A stretch of 12,991 nucleotides of DNA from Ignavibacteriaceae bacterium (GCA_031292465.1 JARLHB010000144.1:1-12991), one strand, 5' to 3'; positions 1-7,724 are shown, counted from the stretch's first letter. The notes: generated by a model not told the origin, from the sequence alone. Numbers and translations: made by a program.

Positions 1-16
1 TAAGATTATTGATAAA

Positions 17-799
17 CTAGTTCTCCGGGTGAGCAATTTTTTCCAATGCAGCTTGTGCGGCGCTTTGTTCAGCAGATTTTTTATTCTTTCCTTTTCCAAC
101 ACCGTACTCAACAGTTCCAATAAGCACGTCAACGGTGAATATTCTGTTATGCTGCGGGCCTTCTTCTTTTATTACAGTATAAATAGGGTTTTCCATATGG
201 TTAGCTTGTGCATATTCCAAAAGCTGACTCTTAAAGTTTTCATCAATTAAATAAACACCATCTTTAATATTGGGGTCAACTAAAATGCGTTCAATAAAAG
301 CCTGTGCCGCTTTTAAGCCGTTATCAAGATAGCATGCTCCAATAACAGCTTCCAGCGCATCTGCAAGAACTGTTCTTGAACCATTCTGAAAATTATTTGA
401 TAAGTTTTTGCTTATAAGCAGGAAGTCCGCCAGATTTATCCGCTCTGCAGCTTCAGCTAAGGCTATCCTGTTAACTAATTTTGCTCTAACCTTAGTAAGA
501 AAGCCCTCATCTTTGTCAGGGAATTCGTCAAATAAATATTCCGCAACAGTTAAATTTAATACTGAATCCCCCAGGAACTCCATCCTTTCATTGGATACGG
601 CATAACCGCTATTATTCTCCAAAAAAGAACGGTGCATTAATGCCTGAACGAAATATGATCTATTCTTAATGCTAAAGCCTATAATCTTTTCCAATTCTGC
701 AAACTTTTGAGGAGTGAGAATACGGGAAATGGCTTTGGATTTATTTCTCTCTTCCCGCTGCTTTAATTTTTCAAGAATCCAGGAAAGTACTTTACCCAC
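17..799 (-). CDS. rnc: Ribonuclease III
   Basis: Endoribonuclease that cuts double-stranded RNA, acting in rRNA and mRNA processing in the cytoplasm. The 260-residue product has the family signature ERMEFLGDSVL at residues 71-81, with acidic metal-binding residues E74 and D78, and the second acidic pair D147 and E150 in LADALEAVIGA. A double-stranded RNA-binding domain fills about 186-256 and ends in the usual KKSAEQSAAQAAL helix. It carries about 30 extra basic N-terminal residues compared with the 226-residue E. coli enzyme. The start is GTG, preceded by AAGGA six bases upstream inside the last codons of fabF; only 2 bp separate the genes, so translational coupling to fabF is likely. rnc at the 3' end of an acpP/fab operon is a common bacterial arrangement. 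The stop is TAG. Confidence 0.97.
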   Translation of the reverse strand: MGKVLSWILEKLKQREERNKSKAISRILTPQKFAELEKIIGFSIKNRSYFVQALMHRSFLENNSGYAVSNERMEFLGDSVLNLTVAEYLFDEFPDKDEGFLTKVRAKLVNRIALAEAAERINLADFLLISKNLSNNFQNGSRTVLADALEAVIGACYLDNGLKAAQAFIERILVDPNIKDGVYLIDENFKSQLLEYAQANHMENPIYTVIKEEGPQHNRIFTVDVLIGTVEYGVGKGKNKKSAEQSAAQAALEKIAHPEN

Positions 800-801
800 A
801 C

Positions 802-2049
802 TTATTCCTTAAACTTTTTAAATAGCAAAGATGCGTTATGCCCGCCAAATCCGAATGTATTGCTAATTGCGCAATTAATAACTCTTTTAGTCGGTTTTAA
901 AGGGCTATAATTCAAATCGCATTCGGGGTCGGGATTTGTTAAATTTATTGTTGGCGGAGTAATATCATTAGCTATAGCAAGAATTGTAGCAATCGCTTCG
1001 ATACCGCCCGCTGCTCCAAGTAAGTGCCCGGTCATTGATTTGGTTGAGCTTACAATTAGTTTGTATGCATGTTCCCCAAATACAGTTTTTATTGCAGTAG
1101 TTTCATTAACGTCATTATAAGGCGTAGAGGTGCCGTGAGCATTTATATAATCAACATCGGTAACTGAAACTTCAGCATCTCTTATAGCTTCTTTCATAGA
1201 CCTGGCAGCGCCTTCACCGCCCGGAGCCGGAGCAGTAACATGATATGCATCTCCGGTTAATCCTGCGCCTGCTATTTCGCAGTAAATTTTTGCACCGCGG
1301 TTAAGAGCATGATGATATTCTTCAAGAATAATTGCTCCTGCGCCTTCACCCATTACAAAACCATTTCTGTCTTTATCAAACGGACGTGATGCTTCCTTGT
1401 AACGGTCGTTCCATTTGGAAAGGGCTTTCATTGCATTGAAACCGCCTATAGCCATTTCTATAATAGCCGCTTCCGAACCGCCGCACATCATTAAGTCCGC
1501 ACTTCCACGCTGAACTAAAAAGAATGCGTCTGCAATTGCATGAGATGAAGTAGCACATGCTGAAGTAGTAGCATAATTAGGTCCTTTTAATCCAAATCTA
1601 ATTGATATTTGCCCGGCAGCAATATCCGAAATCATCATAGTAACAAAAAAGGGGCTGATTAATTTCGGGTTTTTAGTTTCATAATAACTCCAGTGCTGCT
1701 GCTGATTAGTAACCATGCCGCCAGTTCCGCTTCCGAAAATTACGCCAAAACGTTCTCTATCAACTTTTTCAAGATTTATACAGGAATCAGAGACGGCCAT
1801 ATCGGCAGAGGCAATAGCATACTGGGTAAAAGGATCCATCCTTTTAACGGCTTTTTTATCCAGGTATTGTTCAGGATCGAAATTCTTTACTTCAGCAGCA
1901 AATTGAGTTTCAAAATTTGAAGCATCGAATTTAGTAATTGGAGCAACCCCGCTTTCACCATTCAGCAAGTTTGCCCAAAATTCCTGAACGCTAAGACCGA
2001 TTGGAGTAATCGCCCCCATACCGGTAACAACTACTCTCCTCTTATCCAT
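802..2049 (-). CDS. fabF: 3-oxoacyl-[acyl-carrier-protein] synthase II
   Basis: Condensing enzyme that elongates acyl-ACP with malonyl-ACP in type II fatty-acid synthesis. The product has 415 residues from the chosen start. The Cys-His-His triad is visible: nucleophile C165 in TTSACATSSHA, H305 in NAHGTSTP and H342 in STKSMTGHLLGAAGG, with the conserved K337; the C-terminal glycine-rich GFGGHN loop is at 400-405. An upstream in-frame TTG at 2061 would add four residues (MEQY), but the GGAG Shine-Dalgarno lies within those codons, six bases before ATG 2049, and family members begin close to the KRRVVVTG strand, so ATG 2049 is preferred. It lies downstream of acpP across a 111-bp gap that contains a strong hairpin, and is followed 2 bp later by rnc. 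Confidence 0.97.
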   Translation of the reverse strand: MDKRRVVVTGMGAITPIGLSVQEFWANLLNGESGVAPITKFDASNFETQFAAEVKNFDPEQYLDKKAVKRMDPFTQYAIASADMAVSDSCINLEKVDRERFGVIFGSGTGGMVTNQQQHWSYYETKNPKLISPFFVTMMISDIAAGQISIRFGLKGPNYATTSACATSSHAIADAFFLVQRGSADLMMCGGSEAAIIEMAIGGFNAMKALSKWNDRYKEASRPFDKDRNGFVMGEGAGAIILEEYHHALNRGAKIYCEIAGAGLTGDAYHVTAPAPGGEGAARSMKEAIRDAEVSVTDVDYINAHGTSTPYNDVNETTAIKTVFGEHAYKLIVSSTKSMTGHLLGAAGGIEAIATILAIANDITPPTINLTNPDPECDLNYSPLKPTKRVINCAISNTFGFGGHNASLLFKKFKE

Positions 2050-2128
2050 ATATTGCTCCAAAGAATTAGATAGAATTAAACAGCGAGAAATTTATTGAGG
2101 TTAAGGTATTATTTTTATTAATAAAGTG

Positions 2129-2150
2129 GCCGGGAAAAGATATTCCCGGC
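2129..2150 (-). promoter_or_regulatory. Perfect 8-bp hairpin between acpP and fabF
   Basis: GCCGGGAA and TTCCCGGC form a perfect 8-bp stem with a 6-base loop, starting about 10 bases after the acpP stop in the minus-strand transcript. The bases that follow (CACTTTATTAATAAAAAT) are A/U-rich but lack a clean U-run, so it is at best a partial intrinsic terminator. It could equally be a 3' stabilising or processing structure that keeps acpP mRNA more abundant than fabF mRNA. The structure is seen directly; the function is inferred. Confidence 0.55.
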
Positions 2151-2160
2151 AAGAAAAATC

Positions 2161-2394
2161 TTAACCTACTTTTTCCGACAAATATTTTACAGCGTCACCA
2201 ACTGTGCCGATTTTTTCAGCGTCTTCATCAGGAATAGAGATTTGAAAAGCGCTTTCAAAACCCATTACCAATTCAACGATGTCAAGGGAGTCAGCACCCA
2301 GATCATTAGTAAAAGATGCTTCAGGTGTAATTTGAGATTCTTCAACCCCAAGCTTATCGATAATTATTTCTTTTACTTTTGCTTCAACGTCCAT
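2161..2394 (-). CDS. acpP: Acyl carrier protein
   Basis: Small acidic 77-residue protein that carries growing acyl chains on a 4'-phosphopantetheine arm through the fatty-acid synthesis cycle, and supplies acyl-ACP to PlsX and lipid assembly. The attachment serine is S36 in GADSLDIVELVM, with the surrounding helix II residues that partner enzymes recognise. Length and sequence are typical for the family. The ATG start has a strong AGGAG Shine-Dalgarno six bases upstream. Unlike the rest of the cluster it is set apart on both sides: 233 bp from fabG, with a hairpin, a repeat element and TATAAT-like boxes, and 111 bp from fabF, with a strong hairpin. This suggests a separate expression level. 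Confidence 0.98.
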   Translation of the reverse strand: MDVEAKVKEIIIDKLGVEESQITPEASFTNDLGADSLDIVELVMGFESAFQISIPDEDAEKIGTVGDAVKYLSEKVG

Positions 2395-2441
2395 CTTTTT
2401 CTCCTATTGTATATTTTATTTATTATTTATTGTTGAAAAAA

Positions 2442-2473
2442 ATTATACTAACATAATACATAATTATATTATA
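2442..2473 (-). promoter_or_regulatory. Possible acpP promoter region
   Basis: On the minus strand, TATAAT-like hexamers occur at 2447-2442, 2468-2463 and 2473-2468, about 45-80 bases upstream of the acpP start, inside very A+T-rich DNA. No convincing -35 box is present at the right distance (ATTAAA is the best upstream of the distal box). The idea that acpP has its own promoter rests on these boxes, the long gap and the terminator-like hairpin after fabG. It is inference. Confidence 0.3.
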
Positions 2474-2507
2474 TGTATAACTGTATCGCCTTTAATTGTT
2501 ATGGAAA

Positions 2508-2572
2508 TTAAAAACGACCTCACCCAGTTAAAGCCACCCTCCTCTTGTAAAGGACAGTGTTAAGGGTGAGGT
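2508..2572 (-). repeat. GC-rich palindromic repeat element, copy A
   Basis: A 9-bp perfect inverted repeat (ACCTCACCC at 2517-2525, GGGTGAGGT at 2564-2572) continues inward, after a 2-base bulge, with TTAA/TTAA (2528-2531, 2560-2563). It encloses a smaller hairpin, TCCTC (2540-2544) with AAGGA (2550-2554), including one wobble pair. Read on the minus strand it resembles the element at about 10487-10550: both have a TCCTT..A.AAG hairpin, then GG(T/C)GGCT, then a G-rich GAGGT block ending GGTCGTTT. It lies between fabG and acpP and contains no ORF. From memory, GC-rich palindromes of this style are dispersed intergenically in many genomes; I could not search for further copies. Confidence 0.55.
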
Positions 2573-2602
2573 TATCATAATCTCAGATAAAACAAAACTA
2601 TT

Positions 2603-2623
2603 ATTACCCTTCATAAAGGTAAT
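2603..2623 (-). terminator. Weak intrinsic terminator-like hairpin after fabG
   Basis: Starting 4 bases after the fabG stop, the minus-strand transcript has ATTACC and GGTAAT as a 6-bp stem, extendable by two pairs beyond one mismatch, followed by a U-rich stretch (AATAGTTTTGTTTT). The stem is A/T-rich and therefore weak. It could partly end the upstream fab transcript before acpP. Confidence 0.35.
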
Positions 2624-2627
2624 TTAA

Positions 2628-3368
2628 TTACATCGCCATTCCGCCATCAAAAGAAATTACCTGTCCGGTTAAATACCCGGCATCAGGCGAAACAAGGAAC
2701 GAAACTACTTTAGCAACATTTTCTGCCGTGCCAATCCGCTTTAAAGGAATGGTACTTATAATTGCTTCTTTCTGTTTGTCATTTAATTTTTCAGTCATAT
2801 CAGACAAAATAAAACCGGGTGCAACAGCATTAACAGTTATATTTCTCGATGCAAGTTCTTTTGCATTGGATTTTGTAAGGCCTATAACACCGGCCTTGGA
2901 AGCCACATAATTTGCCTGGCCGGGATTACCAATAATAGCTACAACAGAAGATATATTTACAATTCTTCCCGTACGCTGGCCAATCATATGCTTAGCAACA
3001 GCTTTTGTATAATTAAAGACACTCTTAAGATTTGCCGAAATAACCTTATCAAAATCCTCTTCACTCATCCTTATAAGCAAATTGTCCTTAGTTATTCCTG
3101 CATTATTCACTAAAATATCTAAACCGCCCAACTTTTCCAAAGTAAAATTAACCGTTTTTTCAGCCTCGGCATACTTTGAAGCATCAGCCTGTAAACCCAA
3201 AATCTTAACACCGTATTTTTCTGCTTCATTTTCGACCAATTTAGCAGCTTCCACTGAACTTTGGAACGTAAAAACGACATCACAGCCTTTAGAGGCTAAT
3301 TCCAGAACTATTGCTTTTCCAATTCCGCGGGTACCGCCCGTCACTATAGCTCTTTTACCTTTCAACAT
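2628..3368 (-). CDS. fabG: 3-oxoacyl-[acyl-carrier-protein] reductase
   Basis: NADPH-dependent short-chain dehydrogenase that reduces 3-oxoacyl-ACP to 3-hydroxyacyl-ACP, the first reduction of each elongation cycle. From ATG 3368 it has 246 residues, normal for FabG. The Rossmann nucleotide motif TGGTRGIG is at 10-17, NNAG at 88-91, and the catalytic tetrad is N113 (SANLKSVF), S141 (NISSV), Y154 and K158 (YVASK). A GTG one codon further upstream is possible, but ATG 3368 has GAGG seven bases upstream and forms a TGATG one-base overlap with the preceding gene's stop, so translation is probably coupled. It is followed by a hairpin and a 233-bp gap before acpP. Confidence 0.96.
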   Translation of the reverse strand: MLKGKRAIVTGGTRGIGKAIVLELASKGCDVVFTFQSSVEAAKLVENEAEKYGVKILGLQADASKYAEAEKTVNFTLEKLGGLDILVNNAGITKDNLLIRMSEEDFDKVISANLKSVFNYTKAVAKHMIGQRTGRIVNISSVVAIIGNPGQANYVASKAGVIGLTKSNAKELASRNITVNAVAPGFILSDMTEKLNDKQKEAIISTIPLKRIGTAENVAKVVSFLVSPDAGYLTGQVISFDGGMAM

Positions 3369-3976
3369 CACGCTACCTCTTTTGAACTTTCTGATTTTTT
3401 TTCGTCTTTTATTCCGGCAAGATATTCTTTCCTGTATTCGTCTAATTCTGCATAACCATCTTCACCAAAGAAATGTTTAAGTTCCTCTGTGCAGGCTTCA
3501 AAAATAGTGGTAGATGCAGTAGGAAACCTGTTGCAGGTTTTAAGCCTTTCTATATGGTCATCATCCACTGTCATTGCTCCTTCATAAATGGTTAACGGGA
3601 ACAATATACAATAAAGAGGTTTGTATTTCCATTTTGGTTCATTATTAATCATGGCAAGTTTTTGTATCGTACACAATCCCTCTTTATCCAGAAAGACGCA
3701 TTTGGAATTATGCAGTTCGGTACCCACAGCAACGCCAGACTCAAAGTCTTCATCTTTTTCAGGCGCTTCAAACCATTTGCTTACATCTGTTGTCTGTGAT
3801 TCATCCATCAACGGAATGAGTTTGTCTTTTATACTTAGAATTAATTTGCTTTCGTTCAGATCAGTATAAACGCCGTAATAGCAGCATTCGCCGTTGCACC
3901 GGCAGCTAAACTTTAGTGTAAAAATAATCGGGTCTATTTTTAACCCTTTAATTTCTTTCGTGAATATTTTTGCCAT
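3368..3976 (-). CDS. Cysteine-cluster protein, YkgJ/DUF3109-like
   Basis: A 202-residue cytoplasmic-looking protein with no signal peptide or membrane segment. Nine cysteines are present: a CxCxxxCC cluster at C25, C27, C31 and C32, then C93, C102, C123, C148 and C162. The N-terminal cluster, followed by a CVFL...GLCTIQ segment and a YCILFPL segment, resembles the YkgJ/DUF3109 group of proteins of unknown function, thought to bind zinc or an Fe-S cluster; the family assignment is by eye. The C-terminal 30 residues are charged and probably flexible. It overlaps fabD upstream by one base (TAATG) and fabG downstream by one base (TGATG), so it is fully embedded in the fatty-acid operon. Its role there is unknown; a redox, metal-sensing or modification function is only a guess. 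Confidence 0.8.
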   Translation of the reverse strand: MAKIFTKEIKGLKIDPIIFTLKFSCRCNGECCYYGVYTDLNESKLILSIKDKLIPLMDESQTTDVSKWFEAPEKDEDFESGVAVGTELHNSKCVFLDKEGLCTIQKLAMINNEPKWKYKPLYCILFPLTIYEGAMTVDDDHIERLKTCNRFPTASTTIFEACTEELKHFFGEDGYAELDEYRKEYLAGIKDEKKSESSKEVA

Positions 3977-4890
3977 TATATGTATTTCTCCACATCAGAG
4001 TATTTGTCAATTGAATAACATTTAACTTCAGGATTTATTCTCTTAACCAGTCCTTGCAAAACCTTACCGGGACCAACCTCATAGAACTCATCTACGCCGT
4101 CTTTAATCATATTGGCGATTGTCTCATCCCATCTTACCGGTGAATTAAGCTGTTCGAAAAGTAATTTCCTAATTTCTTCTTTTTTAATAACCGGTTGTGC
4201 AGTAACATTTGCATAAACAGGAAATCTTGCATCATAAATATTTGTATTGTCTAATTCCTGCAACAGCGCTGTTTGAGCCGATTCCATTAAAGGAGAATGA
4301 AATGCGCCGCTTACAACAAGTTCTTTAACAAGTTTTGCGCCTTTAGCTTTGCAAAGTTCCATCGCTTTCTTTACGCCGTCAACTGCTCCGGATATTACAA
4401 TCTGTCCCGGTGAATTAAAATTTGCACACTGAACAATTCCTATTTGCGATGCTTCTATACAGCATTCAACAACCTTTGCAGGTTCCAGCCCGATTATTGC
4501 AGCCATAGTTCCGGGTTTCTCAATTCCGGCCTGCTGCATAGCTTTACCTCTCACCCTTACAAGCTTAACTGCATCATAAAACTGTATTGCGCCTGCGGCA
4601 ACAAGCGCAGAATACTCGCCTAAAGAATGGCCTGCAGAAGCTTCAATATTCAGCGTCCTGATAATACTTAATAAAATGACACTGTGCAAAAATATTGCCG
4701 GCTGCGTAAATTCTGTTTGCTTTAGTTGTTCTTCCGGCCCGTTGAACATGATGTATGATAAATTTACACCGAGAGCTTCGTCTGCGGTTTTTATCATTTC
4801 TTTTGCTTCAACTGAGTTATCATACAGGTCTTTAGCCATCCCTATATATTGGGAGCCCTGACCTGGAAATAAAAAAGCTTTTTTAAACAT
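3976..4890 (-). CDS. fabD: Malonyl-CoA:ACP transacylase
   Basis: Transfers the malonyl group from malonyl-CoA to acyl carrier protein, supplying the extender unit for FabH and FabF. The 304-residue product has the oxyanion-hole motif FPGQGSQ at 8-14, the nucleophile S89 in the GHSLGEYSA elbow, the carboxylate-binding R114 and the catalytic H198 in GAFHSPLM. Length is typical (about 300-310 residues). There is no obvious Shine-Dalgarno before the ATG; the gene sits 27 bp after fabH, and its stop overlaps the next start as TAATG. No anomalies are seen. Confidence 0.97.
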   Translation of the reverse strand: MFKKAFLFPGQGSQYIGMAKDLYDNSVEAKEMIKTADEALGVNLSYIMFNGPEEQLKQTEFTQPAIFLHSVILLSIIRTLNIEASAGHSLGEYSALVAAGAIQFYDAVKLVRVRGKAMQQAGIEKPGTMAAIIGLEPAKVVECCIEASQIGIVQCANFNSPGQIVISGAVDGVKKAMELCKAKGAKLVKELVVSGAFHSPLMESAQTALLQELDNTNIYDARFPVYANVTAQPVIKKEEIRKLLFEQLNSPVRWDETIANMIKDGVDEFYEVGPGKVLQGLVKRINPEVKCYSIDKYSDVEKYI

Positions 4891-4917
4891 ATTTATATTA
4901 TGATAATTTTCTTAAGA

Positions 4918-5919
4918 TTAATCCATAGACCATACAAGATACGAAGCGCCCCATGTAAAACCGGCTCCAAAAGCTGACAGTATAATCTTATCACCTTTTT
5001 TTACTTTGCCGGCTCTGTAATATTCAGCTAAACATGACGGTATTGTTGCAGCAGTCGTATTGCCGTATCTGTCAATATTTATCATAACCTTATCCTGGCT
5101 TATGCCCATCCGCTCTGCAGTTGCACCGATAATTCTAAGGTTAGCCTGATGTGGAACTAAGTAAGCAATATCATCACCGGTAAGGTTATTTTTCTTCATA
5201 AGATCATAAGATATATCGGCCATGCCTTTTACAGCTACTTTAAAAACTGCTTTCCCCTCCTGGAAAAGGACATGCATATTATTATTAACTGTTTCATGGG
5301 TTGGAGGATTAAGGCTGCCGCCACCCTTCATATTTAATACATCTTTGCCGGATCCGTCCACTCTTAATAAAGAATCCTGCAGCCCGTAATTTTTATCTTC
5401 TGTGGGTTCAATTAGAACAGCAGCGCCTGCATCGCCAAATAAAATGCAATTATTCCTATCTGTATAATCTACTATGGAACTCATTTTATCTGCACCTATA
5501 ACCATAACTTTTTTATAATCGCCGCTTTCCACAAGAGAGCAACCTGTTTGAAAAGCAAAAAGGAATCCTGAGCAAGCTGCGGATAAATCAAAGCCCCATG
5601 CGTTAACCGCACCTATATTTTCCTGGACAAGACAGGCGGTTGCCGGGAAAAACATATCCGGTGTTACAGTAGCAACAATAATTACATCAATTTCATCAGC
5701 AGACATATTTTTCGATTTTAACAAATCTTCCGCAGCTTTTGTAGCAAGAACGCTTGTTCCGCCTTTGTCAAGAATTCTTCTTTCCTTTATGCCTGTTCTC
5801 GTTCTTATCCATTCGTCATTTGTATCAACAATTTTTTCGAAGTATGCATTATCATAAATTTTTTCAGGTACATACATTCCCACACCGGTTATGATAGCAT
5901 TATATCTTTTTTCTCTCAT
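4918..5919 (-). CDS. fabH: 3-oxoacyl-[acyl-carrier-protein] synthase III
   Basis: Initiates fatty-acid synthesis by condensing an acyl-CoA primer with malonyl-ACP, so it influences straight- versus branched-chain composition. The 333-residue product carries the KAS III catalytic triad: C116 in DLSAACSGFLFA, H257 in VPHQANLRI and N287 in RYGNTTAATIP. The C-terminal GAGFTWGA loop at 318-325 is also standard. The ATG start lies 11 bp after the plsX stop, with GGAA a few bases upstream. The gene order plsX-fabH-fabD-fabG-acpP-fabF matches the classic enterobacterial cluster apart from the inserted Cys-rich gene. Primer preference cannot be told from sequence alone. Confidence 0.97.
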   Translation of the reverse strand: MREKRYNAIITGVGMYVPEKIYDNAYFEKIVDTNDEWIRTRTGIKERRILDKGGTSVLATKAAEDLLKSKNMSADEIDVIIVATVTPDMFFPATACLVQENIGAVNAWGFDLSAACSGFLFAFQTGCSLVESGDYKKVMVIGADKMSSIVDYTDRNNCILFGDAGAAVLIEPTEDKNYGLQDSLLRVDGSGKDVLNMKGGGSLNPPTHETVNNNMHVLFQEGKAVFKVAVKGMADISYDLMKKNNLTGDDIAYLVPHQANLRIIGATAERMGISQDKVMINIDRYGNTTAATIPSCLAEYYRAGKVKKGDKIILSAFGAGFTWGASYLVWSMD

Positions 5920-5930
5920 CCTATTTCCGA

Positions 5931-6965
5931 TTAAGTTAAATTAGAATATTGTCTGATAGAATTTTCAATCTTTAGTATCAAATCTTTCTGGTACATTTCA
6001 TACGCTCTGAATACCATATTCTTAATAGCCTTTGGAGTGCTGGAACCATGACCGATAATTGAAATTCCATTAACACCAAGCAATGGAACGCCTCCATACT
6101 CCTGATAATCAAAATCCTTCAGAATTTCTTTCATGCTGCCTTTAACAAGCCCTATTTTCAACTTGTTTATAAGGCTTTTCTTTGCATAGTCTTTAAATTT
6201 ATATTTTAGAAAGTCCAGAACGCTTTCACCGAACTTCAGTACGATATTTCCTACAAAGCCATCGCACACAACAACGTGCACAGTACCTTTTAAAATATCC
6301 CGGCCTTCAACATTGCCGACAAAATTCAAATTTGTTTTTTTTATTAATGCCGCTGCTGCAATTGTAACTTCGTTTCCCTTAGCTTCTTCTTCGCCCACGC
6401 TCAGGACACCTACTTTGGGATTTTCTATTCCATAAATTTCTTTTGTAAAAATTGTACCCATTATAGCGTATTCAAGAAGGTGCCTTGGCTTGGAATCTAC
6501 GCTTGCACCTACATCGAACAAAGTTGATATACCTGTAGTGTTCGGCATCGGCTGCCCGATAGTAGGTCTGCCTACACCGGGAATTCTTCCAATAATTAAA
6601 GTAGCAGCAGCCATTACAGCCCCGGTATTCCCGGCGCTTACAAAAGCATCGGCTTTTTTTTCATGGACTAACTTTGTTCCTACAACTATTGATGAATTCG
6701 GCTTTGCTTTTAAAGAAGCCGTCGGCCCTTCAGCCATACCTATAACTTCATCAGCATTAATTATATTTTCTTTGTTAAAAGAAAGATTGTTTGAAGAAAT
6801 TATTTTAAGAATTTCTTCAGACTTACCAACCAGATACAGTTCTATCTTGCTGTTCTCGGTAGAAGCCTGAATAGCACCTACAACAGCGCTGTAAGGGGCG
6901 AAATCGCCCCCCATTGCATCTACAATTATTCTGCATCTAGTCTTGTCAGAATCAGAGTTGGACAT
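5931..6965 (-). CDS. plsX: Phosphate acyltransferase PlsX
   Basis: Converts acyl-ACP and phosphate into acyl-phosphate, the acyl donor for PlsY in phosphatidic acid synthesis, and so links the fatty-acid cycle to membrane lipid assembly. It acts as a peripheral membrane enzyme. The 344-residue product shows the family blocks DAMGGD (16-21), SAGNTGA (110-116), a DVGA segment (151-154), CDGFVGN (234-240) and a C-terminal GVNGISIIGHG region. About 10 polar residues precede the usual start of the fold. The ATG has no clear Shine-Dalgarno. It follows rpmF by 22 bp and precedes fabH by 11 bp. Confidence 0.97.
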   Translation of the reverse strand: MSNSDSDKTRCRIIVDAMGGDFAPYSAVVGAIQASTENSKIELYLVGKSEEILKIISSNNLSFNKENIINADEVIGMAEGPTASLKAKPNSSIVVGTKLVHEKKADAFVSAGNTGAVMAAATLIIGRIPGVGRPTIGQPMPNTTGISTLFDVGASVDSKPRHLLEYAIMGTIFTKEIYGIENPKVGVLSVGEEEAKGNEVTIAAAALIKKTNLNFVGNVEGRDILKGTVHVVVCDGFVGNIVLKFGESVLDFLKYKFKDYAKKSLINKLKIGLVKGSMKEILKDFDYQEYGGVPLLGVNGISIIGHGSSTPKAIKNMVFRAYEMYQKDLILKIENSIRQYSNLT

Positions 6966-6987
6966 TAGTAGGATTTAATAATTTATA

Positions 6988-7167
6988 TTAGCTTTTAGGA
7001 ATAAACATTGAACGTTCATTATAGTAGCCGCAGGAAGGGCAAGCACGATGTGTCAACTTCATTTCACCACAGTTTGAACACGTACCCAGCGCCGAGATTG
7101 TAGCCTTATAATGTGTCCTACGTTTATCTCTTCTACTTTTAGACCATCTACGTTTAGGATTTGGCAT
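6988..7167 (-). CDS. rpmF: Large ribosomal subunit protein bL32
   Basis: A 59-residue basic protein of the 50S subunit. It begins MPNPKRRWSKSRRDKRRTH, the hallmark of bL32, and has an intact zinc ribbon of two CxxC pairs (C30/C33 and C43/C46). Because all four ligands are present it is the zinc-binding form rather than a Cys-less paralogue. The ATG start has AGGA about 7 bases upstream. It lies 14 bp after the DUF177 gene and 22 bp before plsX; the yceD-rpmF-plsX order is widely conserved and couples ribosome and lipid synthesis genes. Confidence 0.97.
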   Translation of the reverse strand: MPNPKRRWSKSRRDKRRTHYKATISALGTCSNCGEMKLTHRACPSCGYYNERSMFIPKS

Positions 7168-7181
7168 TATTTTTCCTGTTT

Positions 7182-7688
7182 TTAATTATTGTTTATTTTA
7201 TTTTTTAATTCCATCAGAGGAAGCCACCTGTCATCCATTGTTTCATGATTACAGCCGCAATCTCCTTCATTCAAATTCTTTCCACATCTTGGGCATAAGC
7301 CTTTGCAATCTTCATTGCAAAGCCTTTTCATCGGGAGGGCCAATAAAGCAAAATCCCGAACATCATCATCAAGTACTATTTTATCGGCATCCGGAGGTAA
7401 ATATGTAACATTTATAGAGTCAGATTCCTCAGGTTCCATGCCGCTTAAATAAACCATCTTGTATGTGTTTGTTATAGTAGAATCAAAATTTGTATTGCAT
7501 CTGTCACAGTCAAAATTGGCTTTAGCCGTTAATTTGGCTGAAAGTACCAACTGGCCATGAGCTTTACTTAACTCTGCTTCTACTAAAATGTTTCCAAAGA
7601 ACGGCTCATTTAATTCAATGTTTTTTACCGCTTCATCAAAATTAAAATTATGAACACCGTCGCTTAGATTAAAAATTTTAATTTTCAT
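7182..7688 (-). CDS. yceD: DUF177 family protein (YceD-like)
   Basis: A 168-residue member of the DUF177/YceD family, implicated by work on other organisms in accumulation of 23S rRNA/large-subunit assembly; its exact biochemical activity is not established. The sequence shows CDRC at 61-64 and the diagnostic C-terminal cluster with cysteines 124, 128, 132, 135, 144 and 146 (KGLCPRCGKNLNEGDCGC), followed by a DDRWLPL segment. The eight cysteines suggest a zinc-binding fold. An in-frame TTG one codon upstream is possible, but ATG 7688 has AAGAAG five bases upstream and is preferred. It is the first gene of the minus-strand operon, with a sigma70-like promoter about 40-65 bases before the start. 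Confidence 0.93.
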   Translation of the reverse strand: MKIKIFNLSDGVHNFNFDEAVKNIELNEPFFGNILVEAELSKAHGQLVLSAKLTAKANFDCDRCNTNFDSTITNTYKMVYLSGMEPEESDSINVTYLPPDADKIVLDDDVRDFALLALPMKRLCNEDCKGLCPRCGKNLNEGDCGCNHETMDDRWLPLMELKNKINNN

Positions 7689-7724
7689 CAAATCTTCTTA
7701 AGAAAGAGAAAAAAAACAGACGAA

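Noticed and set aside
2050..2061. Upstream TTG start for fabF giving an MEQY extension
   Set aside because: The GGAG ribosome binding site overlaps these codons and is correctly spaced for ATG 2049, where the family normally begins.
3082..3480. 132-residue open frame on the plus strand across fabG and the Cys-rich gene
   Set aside because: It is antisense to two coding genes with clear motifs and has a low-complexity hydrophobic C-terminus with no recognisable family.
6490..6870. 126-residue open frame antisense to plsX
   Set aside because: It is fully contained in plsX on the other strand, with no start signal or domain.
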